Source: Thermoplasmatales archaeon ex4484_36 (lineage in GTDB: Archaea; Thermoplasmatota; Penumbrarchaeia; Penumbrarchaeales; EX4484-36). From it: DNA of 5,880 bases. The notes under the pieces are model-generated. The model ran no database searches and had not been told where the DNA came from. It saw nothing but the letters and a program-made list of their open reading frames with translations. A program made the translations under genes and the position numbers. The DNA lies in the NCBI GenBank assembly GCA_002254765.1, contig NJDV01000111.1, positions 1-5,880 on the forward strand, given 5' to 3'. Numbering within the stretch: the stretch's first letter is position 1; each line of letters opens with the position of its first letter. Of the stretch, positions 1-5,461 are shown one piece after another.

Positions 1-963
1 CTCTTTAGGTGTTCCATCTGGGTTATAAGGCCCCATGCGATGCCCTGGGGACTGGCCTCAAGATGGTATATGAGGTCGTCTATGGTGTAGACTCTTCGCC
101 GCCTCAACAGCCCTGTAGAGAACAGAGGCCGCAGGCGGTGGGCTCCTCAACCCCAACGCCTCTAAAATCTCCTCCGGGGTGAGGCCCTCCTTGGCCAGGG
201 TGAGCTCCTTTACCACGTAGGCCTCCTCGGGGGCCCTCCATCCCTCCCGGGGGAAGCGGAACTCGACCAGCTCTTCCGGGTAGCCCCGGGGGATCAGACC
301 CATCTTTGAGAGCCTCTCCGCATCCTTCCAGGAGAGATTGGGATGGACCATCTGGACGTACTCACCGTGAGGGTCTATTATCACCACGGGGACGCCCTTC
401 TCAGCCATCTCTTCAACTATGACACCGGCGGTATAGGATTTCCCAGAGCCTGTCTTCGCTATAACAGAGATGTGGCGCTGTACCATGTAGTTTATGTCCA
501 ATATCACATCTATCTCCGTTCCCTCAAGTCGTCCTATGAGGGCCCCCTCCTCTCTGGAGCTCTTCATGTTGAGTATCCTCTGGACCATTTCAGGAGGTGC
601 TCTGTAGAGCTTCGTCCCTGGGGGAACGGGAAGCGGCGGCAGGAGAAGGTCTCCCCTGGGGCCCTTATACCCCAGGACCCTGAACCTCCCACTCCTCCTC
701 CACCTGAGGGGCACCTTCTCCCCCTCCAAGGCCTGCCTTGCCCTCTCAAAGCTGAGGTTGGATTTGATCTCTATCTCCTGAAGCTGTGCAAGGACCTTGC
801 CCACGGCAGGGTGCTCGGCGTAGACATACTCCCCCTGCTTCAGCTCCTTATCGCTTATGGCAGCGTTCAACTCGCTCACCGTGGCATTCCCGTACACCAT
901 CGCCACGGGATGCTCTCCGTCTTTTTCCTCTGTCATAGTTGGCGTATCGGCTACTCTTATCAA
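1..963 (-). CDS. HerA-family DNA translocase/helicase ATPase, partial, with a frameshift near 82-96
   Basis: Probable hexameric ATPase of the HerA/DUF87 class. Characterised HerA proteins work with NurA nuclease in DNA end resection; that partner is not visible here. Residues about 18-115 resemble the HAS-barrel N-terminal domain. The RecA-like core follows, with Walker A AKTGSGKSYT at 169-178 and Walker B VVIIDPHGEY at 193-202. The TTG start at 963 is chosen because GGAG lies 8 nt upstream; ATG 936 is an alternative without a good ribosome site. The original frame stops at 58-60 after an atypical tail (HHRRPHIPS). From base 92 down to base 1 another frame reads VYTIDDLIYHLEASPQG and stays open to the edge, which fits the HerA core, so I join the two. 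The join needs a net one-base insertion or two-base deletion. The C-terminal half is outside the window. It lies 45 nt downstream of the winged-helix gene. It could be a HerA paralogue rather than HerA itself. Confidence 0.82.
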
Positions 964-971
964 AAGCTTTT

Positions 972-975
972 CTCC
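972..975 (-). promoter_or_regulatory. Ribosome binding site deciding the TTG start of the HerA-family gene
   Basis: On the minus strand GGAG is followed by 8 nt and then TTG at 963-961. No comparable motif precedes ATG 936. This supports the TTG start and a protein nine residues longer than one starting at that ATG. Confidence 0.55.
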
Positions 976-1008
976 GGGGTGGTGCGAAAGTTGTGGACGT
1001 CTCGGCCC

Positions 1009-1429
1009 TCAGCTCTCCTTATGGGACCTTAAGGGGAGCGCCTCAACGTAACTCTTCCCTCTATCCGTAAGGTTGTAGTGGCCTCTTCTCCCAGACCTTG
1101 AAAGTAGCTTCTCGTCGGGGGTGGAGAGGCGGTAGAGGTAGGCATTGAGGTTTCTCGGCGCCGGGAGGTTGATTCTCCGGAAGATCTCTTTCAGCGCTCC
1201 GGCGTTAAACTCGCCCTTACCTTCAACAAACTGATGCCAATAGGCTAAAATGAGGATGTAATCCTTCACTTTTGCAGGGGCCTTCTGAAGGATGAAACCC
1301 TTCAGACTCTCCTCTTCCTCCTCTCCCGGGGTTTGGCGCTCTCTGTAGATTTTATAGAAAAGCTCCTCCTTCAACGGTGACCTCCGCATCTCCTTTTCTC
1401 AATGTGATCCTGTAGTACTTCTCCGGCAC
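1009..1429 (-). CDS. Winged-helix domain protein of unknown function, one apparent frameshift near 1366-1372
   Basis: Small protein of about 139 residues once two frames are joined. The first frame starts at GTG 1429, with GGTGA 5 nt upstream, and reads VPEKYYRITLRKGDAEVTVE before hitting TAA at 1354-1352. The second frame begins near base 1368 (EELFYKIYRERQ) and runs to TGA at 1009-1011. One extra G around 1369 accounts for the shift. The short beta-rich N-terminal segment (RKGDAEVTVE) followed by a helical region (about 42-69) and a winged helix (about 72-132, wing near SRSGRRGHYNLTDRG) matches an archaeal domain arrangement I recall in uncharacterised proteins. The shorter reading from ATG 1389 is less likely, because its GGAG abuts the ATG with no spacer. 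It lies upstream of the HerA-family gene and is probably co-transcribed with it. DNA binding is inferred from fold only; no target is known. Confidence 0.72.
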
Positions 1430-1434
1430 TTCTC

Positions 1435-1439
1435 TCACC
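1435..1439 (-). promoter_or_regulatory. Ribosome binding site for the GTG start at 1429
   Basis: On the minus strand GGTGA is followed by GAGAA and then GTG, ideal archaeal spacing. It places the start upstream of ATG 1389 and reveals an N-terminal segment in a different frame from the body of the gene. Confidence 0.6.
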
Positions 1440-1479
1440 CCTTTTATTATATAATGTCAATATTTCAAGTTATGATTCT

Positions 1480-1496
1480 ATAATTTAAATCTTTCT
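1480..1496 (-). promoter_or_regulatory. Probable BRE/TATA promoter for the winged-helix-HerA pair
   Basis: Read on the minus strand, GAAAG (BRE-like, 1495-1491) precedes ATTTAAATTAT (1490-1480). A start about 26 nt beyond the TATA centre would fall near 1460, leaving a leader of about 30 nt that contains the GGTGA ribosome site. A second TATA-like stretch at 1446-1455 sits too close to the GTG to leave room for that site, so I prefer this one. No experimental start is known. Confidence 0.45.
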
Positions 1497-1511
1497 CCAA
1501 CATTGTTTGGG

Positions 1512-1571
1512 CCTTTTTGCCACTTTTATGAAAACAACCTCCTTTTTGCCACTTTTATGAAAACAACCTCC
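1512..1571. repeat. Perfect 29-bp tandem direct repeat, two copies, in a divergent intergenic region
   Basis: Copy one spans 1512-1540 and copy two 1541-1569, identical with no spacer; two more matching bases follow at 1570-1571. Each unit begins CCTTTTTGCCAC and ends GAAAACAACCT, with TTTTATGAAA in the middle. It lies between the promoters of the winged-helix gene and flpA. It may be a duplicated protein-binding site, a replication-slippage duplication, or an assembly duplication. With no spacers it is not a CRISPR array. Confidence 0.9.
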
Positions 1572-1597
1572 ACAGAGATTGGGACGAGCTGAAGACA

Positions 1598-1612
1598 GAA
1601 AAGGGGATATAA
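1598..1612 (+). promoter_or_regulatory. Probable BRE/TATA promoter of flpA giving a near-leaderless mRNA
   Basis: GAAAAGGGG (BRE-like purines) leads into ATATAA at 1607-1612. The TATA centre lies about 24-25 nt before ATG 1634, so transcription would begin at or next to the start codon. No ribosome binding motif sits at the usual distance before that ATG, which agrees with leaderless translation. Confidence 0.5.
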
Positions 1613-1633
1613 CAGGTACCGTATTCTCCCATC

Positions 1634-2233
1634 ATGGCCGATGTGAGATTCCTCACGGATAGAGTGAAACTAGAGGGGAGAAGGGCCTTCACTTTCAGCA
1701 TCTGGGGGGATGTCCCCGTGTACGGGGAGAGGTACTATGAAACGGAGGGAGGGACCTGGAGGGAGTGGAACCCCTCCCGCAGTAAGCTGGCTGCCTACCT
1801 TCTCAAAGGAGGCACCATCTTCCCATTCGCCGAGAGGAACTCCGTTCTTTACCTGGGGGTTGCCCAGGGGACAACGGCCTCTCACATATCGGACATCTGC
1901 GTGGGGGGGCAGATATACGGCGTTGAGATCTCCCCAGAGGCTATAAGGAAGTTCACAGCCCTCTCCACGGTGAGGAGGAACCTCTATCCCATTCTCGCCG
2001 ACGCGGCGAGACCTGAGAGCTACGCTGATCTTCTCCCCCCAAAGGTTGAGATCATCTACCAGGACATCGCCCAGAAGAACCAGGTTGACATCCTCCTGAA
2101 GAACTCATCACTCTTTCTTAAGAAAGATGGACTGGCATATCTCATGCTGAAGGCCAGAAGCGTTGATGTGACCGCCCCGGCCGACAGGATCTACAGCTCA
2201 AGAATCGTCCTTTTGCGCTTGTACCTGCGGTAG
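1634..2233 (+). CDS. flpA: Fibrillarin-like rRNA/tRNA 2'-O-methyltransferase, C-terminus truncated or replaced
   Basis: Catalytic subunit of the archaeal C/D box RNP: with Nop5 and L7Ae it transfers methyl from S-adenosylmethionine to the ribose 2'-OH at RNA-guided sites. Family landmarks in order are VYGERYY at 29-35, WNPSRSKLAA at 45-54, the SAM-binding VLYLGVAQGTTASHISD at 71-87, YGVEIS at 95-100, EIIYQDIAQ at 139-147 and LMLKARSVDVT at 170-180. ATG 1634 is the only sensible start, as an in-frame TAA lies 24 nt upstream. After Y187 the expected helix and final strand, ending in fibrillarins with a PYEKDHA-like motif (about 35-40 residues), are missing. Instead 12 unrelated residues lead to TAG. 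Those codons are the antisense of the 3' end of the converging gene, with a 43-nt overlap. Nop5, often encoded just upstream, is not present. Identity is firm; whether the product is active is uncertain. Confidence 0.9.
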   Translation: MADVRFLTDRVKLEGRRAFTFSIWGDVPVYGERYYETEGGTWREWNPSRSKLAAYLLKGGTIFPFAERNSVLYLGVAQGTTASHISDICVGGQIYGVEISPEAIRKFTALSTVRRNLYPILADAARPESYADLLPPKVEIIYQDIAQKNQVDILLKNSSLFLKKDGLAYLMLKARSVDVTAPADRIYSSRIVLLRLYLR

Positions 2234-2871
2234 AGGGAGAGCACGCCGGAGTAGAGCTCTGTGGTCTCCCTTACGCCGCTCCTCTCAAGGAGGTTCAGCA
2301 GCATCTTCAGATTCTTTGACATACTGAAAGTGGGGTGTACCCCGGAGGAGAGAAGCTCCGCCTCCGTGAGGGTCTTGAAGGCTTTGAGCAGATATTTCAG
2401 GGCGGTCTCAGGGTCGGTTTCCAGAAGGACTAGTGTGCGGTGGAAATAGTGCATGGAGTCCTTAAGGACCACCATGGCGGCCTCGGGTGGTTCTCTGCCC
2501 CGGGTTAGCTCCCGGTAAGGAAGGTAGCGCTTCAGGAAACCTTCTATTGTCTCCACAAGCTCCTCGTATGGAAGGATAATCTCCTGATCCTCCTGAAGGA
2601 AGGAGGTGGGCACCGTCTCCATATGCGTATGTCTTATCACGCTGCTTAGGTGCTTTATCATGTTCTCCAAGACCTCACTGGAGCAGAGATACCTTCCCTG
2701 AGGGAGGCGCTTTAGGACCTCCTCCACCAGTACCTCCTCGGTGAGAGGGTATCTTCTACCCTCCCTCTCCACCGTGAGATACTCCTGCGGCTGCTTGAAG
2801 AAGGTGTATTTGGTGCTCAACCTCCCTGTGGGGTCCAGGGCATCCAGCACCTGTTTGAGGCATCCTCCCAA
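2191..2871 (-). CDS. Unrecognised mostly helical protein, probably the C-terminal part of the gene starting at 3569
   Basis: I do not recognise this family. The 226-residue reading starts at TTG 2871, which has GGAG and a 5-nt spacer, so independent translation is possible. It overlaps the upstream ORF by 55 nt in another frame. The junction resembles a one-base deletion: adding one T at the GTTG near 2870 gives a continuous EEFRLGGCLKQVLDALDP and one protein of about 459 residues. The first 60 residues are mixed and charged. Residues about 137-220 form a helical bundle (YFHRTLVLLETDPETALKYL, then AFKTLTEAELLSSG, LKMLLNLLERSG, TTELYSGVLSLYRRYKRK) whose spacing recalls HEPN or similar four-helix domains. 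The R-X4-6-H nuclease motif of active HEPN toxins is absent. No signal peptide or membrane segment is seen. It ends at TAG 2191-2193, inside the flpA 3' end. Its own C-terminus may therefore also be affected by a junction there. Confidence 0.6.
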   Translation of the reverse strand: MGGCLKQVLDALDPTGRLSTKYTFFKQPQEYLTVEREGRRYPLTEEVLVEEVLKRLPQGRYLCSSEVLENMIKHLSSVIRHTHMETVPTSFLQEDQEIILPYEELVETIEGFLKRYLPYRELTRGREPPEAAMVVLKDSMHYFHRTLVLLETDPETALKYLLKAFKTLTEAELLSSGVHPTFSMSKNLKMLLNLLERSGVRETTELYSGVLSLYRRYKRKRTILEL

Positions 2872-3569
2872 CGGAACTCCTCTATCCTGCCTGTGGGGGC
2901 GAGAAGATATCTGGTTATCTCAAGATTCACCTCCTTCTCCGCAAGAGCGAAGAGCTCGCTTGATAGCTCCTCTATGAGGCTTAAGCCTTCCCAGGTAAGG
3001 CGGTATCTCTCTCCCTCCCTTCTGACTAGTCCCTTTTCAAGGAGCACCTCCAGGATCCTCTTCACCTCTGAGGGTTCAAGCTGGAAGATGGGGTAGAGGT
3101 CCTCAACAACCTCCCTCTCCTCCCTCCTCCCAAGCATGTACAGGTAGTAGATGATTAAAAGCCCCTCCTCTCCAACCCCCTCCGGCGTGGAGCGGCTTCC
3201 ATCGAGAGGCTTCTCCCTCCTCTCCTTAACTATCCTGTAGAACCTCTCCAGGAGGTACTGGTCCTCAGGGGTGGGTATGGGCCTTGTTATTGTAGCGGTG
3301 AGCATCATTTTCAGCCTGCACCTCTCCCCTCTCTCCTCCATGAGGCTGTTTATCTCCCCCTCAAACCTCCTTGCAAGGGGCCTGACGTCCCTCTCTTTGA
3401 GGTGCATAATTATGACTATAAGCCTCCCTTCCTCCCTCAATATCCTCCACTGCACCTTCAGGAGGTCTTCCCTCCTCTCCATCTCTTTAAGCCTCCTTCT
3501 CAGTGGAGGCTCCACCGCAGGGGTGTACCCCTCGATCCCGTATATCACTACCGTTGGTTCAGCCAGCAT
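2817..3569 (-). CDS. Unrecognised winged-helix protein, N-terminal part of a probable split gene
   Basis: I do not recognise this family. The start is ATG 3569, preceded by GAGG with a 6-nt spacer; GTG 3581, which overlaps the serK-like stop, is an alternative with a poorer ribosome site. Residues about 5-95 look like an alpha/beta domain (strands TVVIYG, RLIVIIMHL and RLKMMLTATITR around charged helices). A proline-rich linker follows near 97-102. Residues about 138-205 look like a winged helix (EEGLLIIYYLYMLGRR, SEVKRILEVLLEKGLVRREG, then YRLTWEGLSLIEEL). Coding character is good to about residue 233 (TGRIEEFR). The last 17 residues (WEDASNRCWMPWTPQGG) look like read-through in the wrong frame, while the overlapping frame carries convincing protein. 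It lies 8 nt after the serK-like gene and is likely last in the purC operon. A regulatory or nucleic-acid-binding role is inferred only from the winged helix. Confidence 0.65.
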   Translation of the reverse strand: MLAEPTVVIYGIEGYTPAVEPPLRRRLKEMERREDLLKVQWRILREEGRLIVIIMHLKERDVRPLARRFEGEINSLMEERGERCRLKMMLTATITRPIPTPEDQYLLERFYRIVKERREKPLDGSRSTPEGVGEEGLLIIYYLYMLGRREEREVVEDLYPIFQLEPSEVKRILEVLLEKGLVRREGERYRLTWEGLSLIEELSSELFALAEKEVNLEITRYLLAPTGRIEEFRWEDASNRCWMPWTPQGG

Positions 3570-3577
3570 GCACTCCC

Positions 3578-4402
3578 TCACTCAAAGAGGTAGAGATAAG
3601 GCTCCTCATACCTCCTGTCGATGTCTACATTTCCCTCTATCTTGAAAAGCCTCCTCTGCCTGAGCACCATATAGTGTATCCTGTTCCTCTCCTCCCAGTC
3701 CATCTCACTCTCCTCAAGGAGGTATATGGGAGTGTTGACGAACATCACCCTCACCGGCAGAACGAATCTGGTGGCCTTGGGACAGAAGAGCTTGCCCTCC
3801 CGGGCGGCCTGGAACACCTCTTCCTTGGTGAGGCGGGGAGGAACCACGAAGGTTGAGAGGCCCTGCATCCTGAAGCCCTCCAGCATGGAAGACTCTGTGG
3901 AATATCTGGTCTCCCCCGCCTCCTCCTCCAGAGTCAACTCAAGACCCCTTATCTTGGAGTACACCTCAACTGGGTCCTCCGAGGAGACCTCAAGCCTGTA
4001 CATCACTCCCCCAAAAGTGTCTATTACCCTGAACTCCCCCCGGGGGGGCTCTCTTAAAGAGGCCTTCCTGATCAGCTTCTCCCCCTCACCTCTGCATTCC
4101 ACCTCCGGAGTGAAACCTCCCTCCTCGATGACCCGGGGAATGTTGACGTCCCCGCTCGGGGCGTAACAGCGTATCCACCTCTCAAGCCTGACGTGGGGAT
4201 CCATGGCGTCTATTGTGAGGATCGGTATGTAGCGGTAACCCATCTCCCTCAGCGATGCTACCCGGTGCATCCCATCCAAGACCACCCTGCTCTCCCTGTC
4301 AACTATTATGGGGTGCCAGAAGTAAGAAGAACGGCGGAAGGACTCCCTGAGCTCCTCTAAGTTCTCCGGTATGGTCTCCTCGTGCAGGATGAGCCTCTCC
4401 AC
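3578..4402 (-). CDS. SerK/ParB-like protein, probable free serine kinase homologue
   Basis: Thermococcus kodakarensis SerK makes O-phosphoserine from L-serine and ADP for cysteine synthesis, on a ParB-like fold. Shared features are LHEE at 6-9 (Glu8 aligns with the catalytic Glu30 of SerK, by numbering from memory), FWHPIIVD at 28-35, VLDGMHR at 41-47 (SerK has VDGHHR, so the first His is Met here), GDV at 84-86, LTKEEVFQAAREGKLFCPKA at 191-210, and TRFVLP at 211-216. About 40 extra charged residues follow the usual end. GTG 4402 is the first standard start after purC, yet it leaves the N-terminus about 22 residues shorter than SerK. Upstream codons stay open and read LKLEILLESVERLILHEE, which fits the family, but no ATG, GTG or TTG is in frame within about 25 codons. 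The gap to purC is 23 nt. Family membership is well supported; serine as substrate is inference. The family also includes SbnI and ParB-type CTPases. Confidence 0.75.
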   Translation of the reverse strand: MERLILHEETIPENLEELRESFRRSSYFWHPIIVDRESRVVLDGMHRVASLREMGYRYIPILTIDAMDPHVRLERWIRCYAPSGDVNIPRVIEEGGFTPEVECRGEGEKLIRKASLREPPRGEFRVIDTFGGVMYRLEVSSEDPVEVYSKIRGLELTLEEEAGETRYSTESSMLEGFRMQGLSTFVVPPRLTKEEVFQAAREGKLFCPKATRFVLPVRVMFVNTPIYLLEESEMDWEERNRIHYMVLRQRRLFKIEGNVDIDRRYEEPYLYLFE

Positions 4403-4425
4403 GCTCTCCAGGAGTATCTCAAGCT

Positions 4426-5358
4426 TTAGCGGGTGTTCCCCGCTTGGGTCCCTTCTATATATATCCTGCTCACCTCTTCCACTTTCTCCTCTGGCAGGGG
4501 CGGTATCTCAGGTTCCTTCTCTCCCCTCTCCCGGGCCCTCATGAGCTCCTCGTGGTAGCCTATCTCCCTGTAGTGCTGCCTCACAAACTCCTTTGAGAGC
4601 TCCACGAACTTGCCCTCGTCGTAGAGCCTTCTGTCCCAGAAGCGGTCCTCGTCCGCTGTCCCGAAGGTGTCAACCAGCATGGGCCTTCTGTCAGAGTCCA
4701 TTCCAAACTCCTTCTTGCCGTCCACATGGATCAGGCCCCCCCTCGAAGCGGCCCTCTCTATCTCCTCATCCACCTTCAGAATTATCTCCACTATCTCCTC
4801 GTACTCCTCTCGGCTCAGAGAGGACATCTGAAGGGCCTCTTTTAGGGTTACCGGTCTGTCATGTTCCTCAAGCTTCGTTGTCACCTCCACGAAGGGTTCC
4901 GGGAGCCTCTCGCCATACTCAGGCATTCTGCCGAATCCCAGCTCCCCGGGGGTGATCTTGCCCTTCTTCAATCTGTCGTGGAGCGAGCCTGCCACGTAGT
5001 ATCTAGCAATGAACTCCAAAGGTACAAGGAACGAGCGGGTGGAGGGGGTGATACGGGTGTAGTCCCGGATCACCTCAACCCTTTTCACCTTCATAGTGGA
5101 AGCCGTCGGGCACTCGATAAAATGTGTTCTGTATCCCATTTTCTCTGCTTTCCTGAACCAGAAGGCGGAGGTGCGGCAGAGGGTCTCACCTTTGCGGGGG
5201 ATCTCCGAGGGTATCACCTTATCAAAGACTGATATCCTGTTGCTAAAGCGGAAGAGGAGGTATTCCCCTCCTTCCACCTCGTAGACATCCTTCACCTTTC
5301 CCTGTCTCAAAAGCCTCGCACCTTGAAGCTCATCATCAATTGAGCTCTCATCTGGCAA
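4426..5358 (-). CDS. purC: Phosphoribosylaminoimidazole-succinocarboxamide (SAICAR) synthetase
   Basis: Catalyses ATP-dependent condensation of CAIR with L-aspartate to SAICAR in de novo purine synthesis. Motifs, counted from TTG 5358, are the ATP-binding QGKVKDVYE at 19-27, the substrate region SNRISVFDKVIPSEIPRKG at 39-57, PLEFIARYYVAGSLHDR at 113-129, FVEVTTKLEEHDRP at 156-169, and VDGKKEFGMD then VDTFGTADEDRFWD at 212-242. At about 310 residues it is the long form of the family; the C-terminal EEVSRIYIEG helix near 296-305 is typical of that form. The ORF can be extended to TTG 5391. I prefer TTG 5358 because GGTGAT precedes it and a TATA-like element at 5393-5399 would put the transcript start near 5370, after the longer start. 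It appears to head an operon with the serK-like gene 23 nt downstream. The reading frame is intact. Confidence 0.95.
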   Translation of the reverse strand: MPDESSIDDELQGARLLRQGKVKDVYEVEGGEYLLFRFSNRISVFDKVIPSEIPRKGETLCRTSAFWFRKAEKMGYRTHFIECPTASTMKVKRVEVIRDYTRITPSTRSFLVPLEFIARYYVAGSLHDRLKKGKITPGELGFGRMPEYGERLPEPFVEVTTKLEEHDRPVTLKEALQMSSLSREEYEEIVEIILKVDEEIERAASRGGLIHVDGKKEFGMDSDRRPMLVDTFGTADEDRFWDRRLYDEGKFVELSKEFVRQHYREIGYHEELMRARERGEKEPEIPPLPEEKVEEVSRIYIEGTQAGNTR

Positions 5359-5361
5359 ACT

Positions 5362-5406
5362 ATCACCGCCGGGTGAGATAATTGCTCCCAAGATTAAATG
5401 GTTTTC
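5362..5406 (-). promoter_or_regulatory. Probable purC promoter and ribosome binding site
   Basis: On the minus strand GAAAACC (5406-5400, BRE-like) precedes ATTTAAT (5399-5393, TATA-like), predicting a start near 5370 and a leader of about 12 nt. GGTGAT at 5367-5362 lies 3 nt before TTG 5358. A T-rich stretch further upstream (about 5418-5428) is a weaker TATA candidate and would allow the longer protein from TTG 5391. Confidence 0.45.
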
Positions 5407-5410
5407 TAAC

Positions 5411-5453
5411 CCATAAAGTTAAAAAAACGAAACCTTTGTCTGTGTAAAGGAGG
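5411..5453 (+). promoter_or_regulatory. Probable promoter and strong ribosome binding site of the aspartase-family gene
   Basis: AAAGGAGG at 5446-5453 sits 8 nt before ATG 5462 and is the strongest ribosome site in the window. AT-rich candidates for a TATA element are CCATAAAG at 5411-5418 and TTAAAAAAA at 5419-5427; the first gives a start near 5440 that leaves the ribosome site intact. The element faces away from purC, so the two genes share a divergent control region of about 100 bp. Confidence 0.5.
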
Positions 5454-5461
5454 CTAACACG

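Noticed and set aside
343..1032. 229-codon plus-strand ORF across the HerA-family gene
   Set aside because: It lies antisense to a clear Walker A/B protein, its translation is rich in His, Pro and Leu typical of antisense reading, and it has no ribosome site or recognisable domain.
1512..1571. CRISPR array, suggested by the 29-bp repeat length
   Set aside because: The two copies are directly adjacent with no spacer and no cas gene is nearby.
2104..2110. C/D box guide RNA, from a GTGATGA C-box match on the minus strand inside flpA
   Set aside because: No CTGA D box follows at a suitable distance, and the match lies in coding sequence, so chance is the simplest explanation. A similar match near 5330-5340 in purC was dropped as a chance match within coding sequence.
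2191..2233. Terminator between the converging flpA and the unknown gene
   Set aside because: No T-rich run or stable hairpin is visible; the genes simply overlap at their 3' ends.
2862..2876. Programmed -1 ribosomal frameshift site in the unknown gene
   Set aside because: No X-XXY-YYZ slippery heptamer or clear downstream hairpin is visible; an indel or a coupled TTG start explains the overlap better.
3271..4166. Overlapping plus-strand ORFs opposite the unknown and serK-like genes
   Set aside because: Ser/Pro/Leu-rich antisense translations produced by the purine-rich coding strand; none has a plausible start context.
4593..4955. Plus-strand ORFs opposite purC (4593-4955, 4861-5232, 5096-5284)
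   Set aside because: They are antisense to conserved PurC motifs and have low-complexity Pro/Arg/Ser translations.
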